NCBI GenBank assembly: GCA_947685225.1
Contig: CANTUV010000072.1
Coordinates: 6,758,001-6,822,000 of the forward strand
Source of the DNA: Garcia nutans
Lineage: Eukaryota > Streptophyta > Magnoliopsida > Malpighiales > Euphorbiaceae
Direction of reading: 5' to 3'
DNA: 64,000 nt
In this document: positions 55,333-64,000 of the stretch, piece after piece
How the letters are laid out: each line of letters begins with the position of its first letter
Numbering within the stretch: the first letter of the stretch is position 1
Notes under the pieces: generated by a model
Database searches by the model: none
Told to the model about the DNA's origin: nothing
Seen by the model: only the letters and a program-made list of their open reading frames with translations
Made by a program: the position numbers and the translations under genes

Positions 55333-56324
55333 ACAAAGACAATTAAGACGCTCCTTCCAACCTTATAACATCCACACACGAATGTCGAGTCTCTTTTCCT
55401 AGGTATATGGTTAACAAAATACCAACATGGGGCATCTTGCTTTTGAATAATTCCCTCAGACGTTTCAACCAATAGTTATATTTTTGAAAATGGAAGTCCA
55501 TTCATAGTAATTCCCATTATTAGGTTTTAAACCATTCAACCAACTATAGTAGCTTTTATGCTATATTGGATTAAAACGAAATTAAGAGGTTTATTATAGA
55601 TAGATTTCTCACTTGAAAAAGGTAACTAATGATTCATGCCAAAAATAAGCCCATGGTTAATTTATTCTTAGTGTAAACTAGGCCCGCAATTGATTTTTGG
55701 TATTTCATAATTGACCTAAATATTTTTGCAAGCTCTTTGTAAGAAAAGGTTGGGTAAAAATAGTTTTGTTTCTAAGCCCATTGTAAAAGATTTTAGAAAA
55801 ATGGATTTCGGGCTTAGTATTTGGGCCATGGGCCAAAGAATTTTTGATTTGTTTTTAGAAAAGTCTTATGTCCAAAGACCATGTTGAAAAATTTTGAAAA
55901 TAGCTTTGGTCTTTTGAACTTTAAAGAAAAGTTGAGCTTACAATATACTTAGGCCATATTAGAAAAAGAACAAGCCAAATAAGCCATGATTTAGACTAAG
56001 ATAAACTAACCATAGTCAAACAACATGCATTTGGGGTAAAACCTAAGGAAAGTAACTAGGCCAATAACATGAGCTTTAGTCTTTGGGTAATAAGGATTAG
56101 GTTCCCATAGCAAGTATATACCAAATGGTACAAGGCTATGAGTGGTTATGCCATGCTCGATCTCCATACATTGAGTGAAAGTATGGTATCCCTTACATAA
56201 CACAACACGGGTTACACGGGCGTCCTAACTCACGCACACAATGCAATCTAATACGATGCAATGGATAATAACATTATAAGAAAGAATAGAATAATATAAA
56301 GACCAACAAAATCAACTTCTCTTA
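55333..56324 (-). other. Leader of J
   Basis: Non-coding and homologous to the other leaders; stem-loop CCATAC/GTATGG at 56164-56186. Confidence 0.8.
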
Positions 56325-56342
56325 TCCCCAGTGGAGTCGCCA
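56325..56342 (-). promoter_or_regulatory. Primer binding site of J
   Basis: The minus strand reads TGGCGACTCCACTGGGGA, one base from the LTR end at 56344. Confidence 0.85.
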
Positions 56343-56343
56343 C

Positions 56344-58590
56344 TGTGAGCGGGGATTTTTGCCTCCACTCCTGGTAGACTGGTTCTTGCGATTTTGGTAC
56401 TGTTTAGGCTCGGGGCCTTAGAGAACACGGACCTAAGTTTGGAGAAAATAGAGTCACCACCCGGACGGGCTAGGAAAAAGAAAGAGGTGGATGACTCGAT
56501 TCCTAAGGAATCTTCAAGCTCCTAATGGGTTCGAAAAGTTGGGTACGTGTGGGGAAGGTGAGAAATGGCCCAGCACCCCCACAACGCCCGGTTCATTGGA
56601 ACCGGCCTCCTTTACAGGTCTTAATATTATAAAATTCTTAAATATAACAACATTATCCATATTATACATAATAATTAATAGAAAGCATCAATATATTAAA
56701 ATCAAAGCAAGGACCAAGCAAAATAAATAAATGGACACCCATCCGAAGATGGAAACATGTCCTTACATCACATGCCTAAATAGGACACCCACCTAAAGGT
56801 AGAAACATGCCCTTTGCATAGGTTCAAAAATAGAAAAGCAAATTAAATTACATGATATTTAACTAATGAGGTATCCAACAAGTGGAAATATACCTCTTAC
56901 AACATTTGGAAATCTAAATAAACTGATAAAAGTAAATAATCATTCATCATAAATAAATCATTCATCAAAGATATTAAATATCAATGGAAAGTAAACATCC
57001 ATCCATGATAAATTAAATGAACCAAGCATTGAACTTAAATAAATTAAAGCATAAGAAATAAATCAAAGCATAATCAAATATAGAATTGAATAAGGGAAAT
57101 AAAATTCCAATTATAGCTACTGTTCCCATTTAGGGCCCTTTATTTCATGTGTTTAGGGTTTTGGAATTTATGGAATTAGGCTACTGTGACATTAAGAGAA
57201 TTAAAATAGATTGAAGTTTTATGTTTTAAAAGGTTGGTAAGGCTCTTTGATTAACCAAACTAGGGTTTGTTATGTAAAATCATGAAACTAGAATTTGGAC
57301 TCTTTAAAACACTTTTAATTTATGGTTTCAAGTTTACTATGTGAAATTAAAATATTTGTGTTTTTATGGTTTTTAAAATTTTAAAGGATTAGGGTTTAGA
57401 AAAAATTAGGGTTTAAGGTTTTAAAGGGGTTAGGGTTTTACTATTTTAGGTTTGGAAGTTGCATTTGGATTTAGTGTTTTAGAATTAGGGTTTCAGTGGA
57501 TGATTAGATTTTTTAGAATTTGGAAAAAGCAATTGATGATTTTATGAAAGTAGACCAATGATTTAAGGTTTATATAAATAGAAAAGGTGTTTTTAGGGTT
57601 TGTTGTAAGAAACAGAATCAAATTTTGGTTTTGTTGAAAAACATGTTCAATTAGGGTTTTAAGATTTTGAAGAAGTAAAAATAACAATTTTAAGCCTTTT
57701 TGGAAAATAAAATAACGAATTAGTGTTTTTAACTTTAGAAAAACTAAATTAAAGTTCTAGGGTTTTTTTATTTTAAAAGATACAATTTCATAATCTTAGC
57801 TACTGTGAAAAAAATAACAATTAATACATACCTCTTTTTGATGGTTTCTCCAAAAATAATTCTTCATAGATGAACAAAAACAAAGGCAGTTGCGGCCTTT
57901 GATGATTTGTTTTTGGCTTTGCTTCTTCTTCTCTCAAAAAATCAGCTTGATTAAAGTTTTCCTTCACAGATTCGGCTTCAAAATCCCCAATTTCGTCCCA
58001 ATTTCTGCTTTTTTTTTCTCCCTCCCCCGTTTTATGTTGTAATTATACTTATTTATCGAAGTTTTTATGGTTCTTTTTCCTAGTTGCTCACAGCATATAT
58101 TATTTATTAAGAAAAGGAAACCGAAACTTAATTGTATTAGGTTACTTGCGATGAAATATTTTGCGGGTGAAAAAAAAACTGCTGCGGAAAAATTACGCTG
58201 GCAAAAAAAAATGCCGCAGGAAAAATTGCGCTGGGAAAAAAGCTGCCGCAGCTGGTTGGGCGAAACGGGCCTACAGGCCATTTCCCCCGCAGGCAACTCC
58301 TGCGGGCGAAATGGCTAAAGCAACTTCTGCGGGCGAAATGCCCACGGGCCCGTGCTGACTTTCGGTGATATTTTTTTCGTCGCCGATTTTTATTTTAAAT
58401 TTTAATTTTTGATTTTTATTTGTTTATTTTTATTTTTTATTAATATAAATTAGATAATAAAGCAAAAATTATTTAATTAAGATAACAAAAATTATATTTG
58501 ACCAATTAAAATATATTAGACAGCACAAAAATTATTTTGGACTAAAAAAAATATATTGGACCAGAGTGGGTCAAAAATTAAGGGTCTACA
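56344..58590 (-). repeat. 5' LTR of J
   Basis: Minus strand starts TGTAGACCC at 58590, ends GCTCACA at 56344. The TATA position reads GATAAATA (RC of TATTTATC near 58050), so the promoter may be weakened. Hairpin trio at 56896-56733: GAGGTA/TACCTC; AGGGCA/TGTCCT; GGACA/TGTCC with inner CCATC-TTCG-GATGG. Stem-loop at 56588-56605. In U3, CCGCAGG/CCTGCGG at about 58287 is a perfect 7-bp stem. Confidence 0.9.
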
Positions 58591-58595
58591 AGGCC
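58591..58595. other. Target-site duplication AGGCC of J
   Basis: Identical to 51228-51232; proves the insertion of J into the LTR of G. Confidence 0.95.
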
Positions 58596-60433
58596 ATTTC
58601 GCCCGCCGCAGCCTGCTGCCCCCTGCGGCAGCTTTTTTGCCAGCGTAATTTTTCCTCAGCAGTTTTTTTTCGCCAGCAAATTTTTCCGACGCAAATTTTT
58701 TCGAAAACAAATACAATTAGGTTTCAGTTTTCTTTTCTTAATTAATGTTAGATTCCATGAATAACTAAAATTAATCATAAAAATCTTTTATAAATAAGGA
58801 CTAAAACAACACAGAAGGAGGTAAAAAAATTTGAGACCAAAATTGTGCAGGAAAAACATTGAAAGGAAATCGAATTTTAAATCCATCGGACTTTTTGAGA
58901 GAAGAGAAGCAAACAAGCAATTCAATCCATCGAAGGCAGCCACTTTGCCTTTGTTCTTGTTCATCCAAGAAGAAATTTTTGGTGGAACCAACGAACGACG
59001 GTATGAATGTCTAATTTCTTCACAGTAGCTTAAATAATTCAATTGTCTCTTTTGATTCAAAAAACCCTAGAACTTTAATTTACCTTTTCTAAAGCTTAAA
59101 AACCTTAATTCATTTATTTGTTTTCCAAAAATCTTAAAATTTTTATTTTTGCTTCTTCAAAATTTACTAAAACCCTAATTTGAATCTGTTTCTTTTCGAA
59201 GCCCTAAATTGAATCTATTTTTTCCAAAAACCCTAAAAAATATATTTTCTATTTCTATAAACATTAAATCATTTTGTTTATTTTCATAAAGTTTCATAAA
59301 ATTATCAATTGATTTTCAAATTCTAAAATATAATGCACTCTCCGAAACCCTATTTCTAAAATTCTAAAACCCTAATTCAACTCCAAAACCCGAAACAGGA
59401 ATCTCCAAACTAGCTAACCTAAACCCTAAAGTTTTCTTAAACCCTAACTCCCTTAAAACCTTAAACCCTAATTTTTCTAAACCCTAATCCTTTAAACTTT
59501 AAAACCTTATAAACATAAATGTTAAAATTCAAACACAATAAGCCTAAAATTCAATACAACAAGTAGCTAATAAACATAAATCTAATGTTTCAAAAGTATT
59601 CAAACCCAAATTCCATTTCAATTCTTTAAAACTTACAGTAGCTTAAACCCATAAATTCCAAAATCCTAAACACATTAAAGAATCTTAAATAGAAACAGTA
59701 GCCCTAATTTGAATCTTTATTTGCTTTATTTAATTTTGTATTTTATTGTGTAGTCTATTATATGCTTTAATTTATTTTCAATGCTTTGTTGGTTTATTTA
59801 AATTCAATGATTGATTTATTTAATTTATCATGGATGCATGTTTATTTTATATTTTGACTAATATCTTTGATGAATGATTTATTTATGATGAATGGTTATT
59901 TACTTTTATCGATTTATTTAGATTTTCAAATGTTGTAAGAGGTATGTTTCCACTTGGTGGGTACCTCATTAGTTAAATATCATGTAATTTAAATTGCTTT
60001 TATGTTTTAGAACCAATGTAAAGGATATGTTTCTACCTTTCGGTGGGTGTCCTATTTAGGCATGGATTATGTAAGGGCATGTTTCCATCTTCGGATGGGT
60101 GTCCATTTATTTGTTTTGTTTGGACCTTGTTTTGATTTTTAATATAACGATGCTTTATTTCAATTTTTGTGTGTAATATGGATAATATTGTTATATTTAA
60201 GAATTTTATAATATTAAGACTTGTAAAGGAGGCCGGTTCTAATGAACCGGGCGTTGTGGGGGTGCTGGGCCATTTCTCACCTTCCCCACATGTACCCAAC
60301 TTTCCAAACCAATTAAGGGGTTGGGGATTCCTTAGGAATTGAGTCATCCACCCCTTTTTTTTTTCGGGCCCGTTCGGGTGGCAACTCCATTTTCTCTGGA
60401 CCTAGGTCCGTGTTGCGAAAATTCCCTCTCACA
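58596..60433 (+). repeat. 3' LTR of G, second part
   Basis: Continues the LTR with TATAAATA at 58789-58796, an AAACCCTAA-rich zone (59060-59470), the three bulged hairpins (59939-59967, 60022-60053, 60075-60104) and the stem-loop at 60233-60250. Close to the end, after TCCGTGTT at 60414, about 60 bases found in the 5' LTR are missing before the final CTCTCACA at 60433. Confidence 0.9.
59939..60104 (+). other. Three bulged hairpins in the 3' LTR of G (best-preserved set)
   Basis: 59939-59967: GAGGTA/TACCTC outer, CCAC-TTG-GTGG inner, all pairs intact. 60022-60053: AGGATA/TGTCCT (one T-G pair) and CTACC-TTTC-GGTGG. 60075-60104: GGGCA/TGTCC (one G-T pair) and CCATC-TTCG-GATGG, a TTCG tetraloop. 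All have TGTTT opposite a single G. Confidence 0.85.
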
Positions 60434-61750
60434 ACGGGTTAAATGAAAGCCATTTTGAGATTGGAGCTGATGTGATACAATGGACAAACCTTCACACTAC
60501 AAACTACTTGTTGGAACTTTAGACAGTTGGGAGCATGAAAAGATAGAGCTTTGAGTGTTTTCCCATCTTCTTGGCATTAATTTAGATCTTGATTGGGACA
60601 GTCTTTGCCTTTGCAAAAAGTTTAATGCCCACATTCCTTTTCTTTCTTCTCTTTTCCCTTTTCTTTCTCTTTCTTTTTCTTACTCTTCCCTTTCTTTGAG
60701 CATTTTATCATTTTGTCCTTCTTCTCTATAGGATTGTTAAGTATAGGACTTTCAAAAACTAGATGGTCTTTCCCCTTTTTATCTGATTTTGATCGAATCT
60801 TTCATTGGGTTGGACCAATTCAAGTCAAACCATCCTCATAAACCCAATGGAAGTCTTTTACTGCCTTAGGTAAAAGACTTGGTTGGATTTCTAATCCATT
60901 TTGGGTTTTATTTTCTTTTCTTTTTTTTTTGTCTTTTTTCTTTCTTTTTTTTGTCTTTTATTTCTTTTTCTTTTTCTTTTTTTTGTTCTAGCTCTAAAAG
61001 AGTTGTCTTATTTGTACCAACTTGTGTTTCTGATAATGGATGAGTGGAATGGCATAAATATTCTTTAACAGGCGTAAATCATTTTTTTACTCTAATGTTA
61101 TTTTGATAGATTAGAGATATTAGGTGAACTTTAACTACCCTTATGGTCTTGAGAACATCAACTATCCTTATGGTTTTGGCTATGCATTCCATTCTTTAAT
61201 CTTCTTGCCTCTTCACCTTAGTGATCATAAGACTTGTCAAAAGTGTAACAATAGCTCAGGGTGGGTCATCAGGCTTAAAAGTCAATAAAGAGAAAGTTGA
61301 AATCTTATGAAGGCATAAAGGGACAACTAGGGATTGATATTTAATTGGGTGGATACTAGTTATTGGCTAACCAAACAATGCCTAGATCATCTCTCCCTTA
61401 AATAAGCAAAGTTCAATTTTACCTCAAAAATTTGTCAATGTTCTAAGATTGACTAGGACCTAGACACTCATAATTATAAGATTGACTAGGACCTAAACAC
61501 TCAATGCTATAGAAAATTTCCCTCACCTAGTAAAGTCATTCAAATCATGATGCATAGATATATTAATTTATGATTATCAAGCTAGATTAGTCATCGGATG
61601 AGCACCAAAATGAGCAAAGACCAATAAAAATTTAAAAAAATAATATATTCAAATAATCTTAATTTTAAAAACATAATTATTTCAAATAAGTACTGAAATA
61701 AAAAGAACAACACTTCAAGCTAAGGGATGTTTGTTGAATAAAATTTCTCC
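60434..61750 (-). other. Post-gag non-coding region of H
   Basis: Reverse-oriented match of 47436-48840 of G, including the pyrimidine tract (about 60905-60990) and the CCATAAGGGTAGTTGAAGTT motif. A short repeat around AGATTGACTAGGACCTA occurs twice near 61446 and 61480. Confidence 0.75.
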
Positions 61751-63420
61751 TTATTCCTCATCTTCAATACTCCCATTTTGAAAGGAGGATAAGAAAAAAT
61801 CTTCCTCCAATCCTCTTCCTACCATGAAGGTTGCTGGTGGGGCACTCTGTTGAACCTTGGCAAAGGATTATCTTTTGTGCTGGGCTTATTAGGCTCAGGC
61901 AGCTTACCACTGTCAATTAAATGTTGGATTTCATGTTTTAGTTATAAGCATTTATCTATCTCATGTCCTTGTGTCTGATGAAATTCACAAAAGGCTTTAG
62001 TATTAAATTTTAGGGGTAAATGATTCAGCAAAGGTCGAGGGACAAATGGCTATAATAGTCTCTTGTTTTGTAGCTTGTCGAAGACCCAAGACAAAGGCTT
62101 CCCCATATCTAAAAATTGCCTTCTATTTGCTTGACCAGTTGTTTTGACATCGACTTCTTTATGTGCACTTTGATTGCCAAACTGATAATTTCATTTTACA
62201 GAAAAATGGTTCTTCTCTTTCCCACTCTTCTATTTGTAAACCAGCTTGTAAGAGGTTCTTGAAATCCCTTATAAGGGTGTGAGACAGCCTCTCATGAAGG
62301 TTAGGCAGGACACCTCTGACTATGATTCTGATCTGATCTGATTCATCAAGCCTCTTCTTAAGCACAGTTGCCTTGTTCCTCCATCTCTTCACATAGTCCA
62401 CAAAATTCTCATTTGGTCATTACCTAATGGCTTCCACTTCCATCAAGGTAACTTCCAGCTCGACATTGTACCCATATTGCTGAATGAAAGCCTTGTACAA
62501 CATGTCCCAATCTTTTTGAGTATTTTCATCTAAGGTGATGAACCAATTTTGCATAACAGGGTCCAATGAGACCATGAACTATCTTAGAGTTTGAGCGTTA
62601 GTGGCTCGTGCAGACTACATAGCTGTGATGCACTGCTACACATGGAGATGAGGGTTTCCAGTACTATTGTACCTAACGAAGGAAGGAATCTTGAACTTAT
62701 AAGGGACCTCATCATCTTGTTCAAACAATTTGTCGATCTCGGACATCTCTTCAATTTTCAGCTTCTTCTCAAATTTCTTTTCTAAATCATCAATCATCTT
62801 CTCAACATCAGAAGTTTTGGTCTTTTCAAAATGTGTCTTCTCAACAACTTTTGGCTCCTTCTTTTTATCTTGAGGATCTTGGAAGTATTGGGCCCAGTAT
62901 TCATCACCATTCATAACCATCTTGTCATCATCGAAGACTACTTCACCAACTTTAGCCTTTCCCTTGCCTTTCATAGTGCTTGCGGATGCTTCAATAGTTT
63001 CCCAAACATTACAGCCATTTGACTTTTCATGATCTCAGCTAGGGCCTCCTTTAGTTCTTCCATCTTAGCATTAAGGGCGTCATCCGCCATTCTTTGAATT
63101 TGTTCAGGCTCCATTGCTTTTGGTGAAAAAGTAATTGAGTTGTTGTTGGATTTTTAATCATCGGCGTAAGTGGGATTGTCGTAGGCTTTTGAACTGTTGT
63201 AATCCAAGGCTATGAGCCAGAGAGGATTAATGATATGAGATGCAAATGTATGTATACATGTATGCATGTATACACAAATAACAAACAAAGATAGGTAGAA
63301 CATCCCTTCCAACCTTATAACTTCCACACACAGATGGAAAGTCTCTTTTTCTAGGTATATGGTTAACAAAATACCAACATGGGGTATCTTATTTTTGAAT
63401 AATTCCCTCGGACGTTTCAA
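61751..63420 (-). pseudogene. Element H gag (broken)
   Basis: The frame 63420-63154 has an N-terminal extension with FYLSLFVICVYMHTCIHTF and INPLWLIALDYNSSKAYDNP. After stops, 62974-62636 encodes WAQYFQDPQDKKKEPKVVE, a coiled coil and IPSFVRYNSTGNPHLHV. 62401-62159 encodes DYVKRWRNKATVLKKRLDES and LLQAGLQIEEWERE. The knuckle region is degraded, and the frame ends with SIEDEE and TAA at 61753-61751. Role as for the gag of E; no pol follows. Confidence 0.85.
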
Positions 63421-64000
63421 CCAATAGTTATATTTTCGAACATGGAAATCAGTTTATGATAATTCCAATTAATTAGGTTTTAATTCATCCAATCAACTAA
63501 AGCATCTTCTTTTTCTTTGGGTAAAACTAAATTAAGAGGTTTATTATAAATAGATTTCTCACTTAAAAAAGTAACTGATGATTCATGCCAAAAACAAGCC
63601 CATGAATAATAATTCTTAGTATAAACTAGGCTCATAATTGATCTTTGGTATTTCATAATTGACCTAAATAATTTGTAAGCTCTTTGTAAGAAAAGGTTGG
63701 ATGAAATGCAAAAATAGTTTTGTTTGAAAAATCCATTGTAAAAAGATTTTTAGAAAAAATGGATTTTTGACTTTGTGTTTGCATTATGAGAAAAGAATTT
63801 TTGATTTGTTTTTTAGAAAAGTTTTATGTCCAAAGACCATCTTGAAAAGTTTTGAAAACAACTTTGGTCTTTTAGACTTTAAAGAAAAATTTACTTTGAG
63901 CTTACAATGTACTTAGGTCGTATTAGAAAAAGAATAAACCAAATAAGTCATGATTTAAGCCAAGATAAATTAACCATAGTCAAACAACAAGCATTTGGGG
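63421..64000 (-). other. Leader of H (partial)
   Basis: Non-coding, homologous to 26820-27500 of E and 55340-56040 of J; no primer site or LTR is reached before the window ends. Confidence 0.75.

Larger units (their letters stand above)
51233..58590 (-). mobile_element. Element J: non-coding Tat-like element, complete
   Basis: Minus strand. 5' LTR 58590-56344, primer site, leader, a scrap of gag N-terminus, arrays iii, ii and i, polypurine tract, 3' LTR 53479-51233. AGGCC at 51228-51232 and 58591-58595 is a perfect target duplication and the LTR of G resumes directly after it. It has no usable protein-coding region; mobilisation must have been in trans. The two LTRs have the same length (2247) but by offsetting insertions and deletions, not identity. 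Confidence 0.95.
42557..60433 (+). mobile_element. Element G: gag-only Tat-like element, 3' LTR split by J
   Basis: Plus strand: 5' LTR 42557-44851, primer site, leader, broken gag, non-coding region, arrays iii and ii, polypurine tract, 3' LTR 50963-51232 continuing at 58596-60433. The five bases before (GTATT) and after (ACGGG) do not match, and the 3' flank belongs to H, not to F, so G is not a clean insertion; recombination has joined different flanks. Confidence 0.85.
60434..64000 (-). mobile_element. Element H: gag-only Tat-like element, both ends missing
   Basis: Minus strand: leader (64000-63421), gag (63420-61751) and part of the post-gag region (61750-60434), which is cut at the LTR end of G. 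Its LTRs and arrays are not in the window. It matches F and G closely. Confidence 0.85.

Noticed and set aside
51233..58590. Identical LTRs of J taken as proof of a very young insertion
   Set aside because: The lengths are equal only because indels cancel; sequences differ, including in the TATA box.

Overview
The window is plant nuclear DNA, most likely from a eudicot. Everything I can recognise in it belongs to LTR retrotransposons nested inside one another; I see no host gene, tRNA, rRNA or CRISPR array. The plant origin rests on the element families: a Sirevirus (Ty1/copia), two Tekay-like Ty3/gypsy lineages and a Tat/Ogre-like Ty3/gypsy lineage. The species cannot be named from the sequence.

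Layout. (1) 1-7745, minus: a Sirevirus with one 1386-bp LTR, tRNA-Met primer site, full-length gag and pol, then a promoter-like spacer and a third ORF (ATHILA ORF1-like) that runs off the left edge. (2) 7746-9318, minus: part of a Tekay-type LTR that the Sirevirus appears to have cut. (3) 9319-19955, plus: a decayed Tekay gag-protease-RT (element B). It is split by element A (10323-18960), a non-coding element with 3.4-kb LTRs and a perfect GGTTG target duplication. (4) 19956-21866: a Tekay-type LTR fragment (C). (5) 21867-29992, minus: element E, a decayed Tat/Ogre-like gag-pol with its 5' LTR. (6) 29993-64000: a nest of E-related elements: I (minus, fragment), F (plus, gag only), G (plus, gag only, 3' LTR split), J (minus, non-coding, inserted in the 3' LTR of G with duplication AGGCC) and H (minus, gag only, running off the right edge).

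How they work together: E carries the only pol of the Tat-like family here. F, G and H share its LTR type, primer site and gag but have no pol, and J has lost gag as well, so F, G, H and J must have moved with enzymes supplied in trans by an E-like relative. The parts kept by J are the LTRs, the leader, three minisatellite arrays and the polypurine tract.

The most interesting signals are structural rather than coding. The Tat-like LTRs carry three successive bulged hairpins with different stem sequences but the same asymmetric internal loop. The internal arrays consist of small GGRT...AYCC hairpins whose stems switch A:T for G:C in step. The U3 of F holds long inverted repeats with paired changes. 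Element A carries its own series of co-varying hairpins. The Sirevirus has a second copy-like promoter in front of its extra ORF. All structural claims come from reading by eye and have not been folded or aligned by program.
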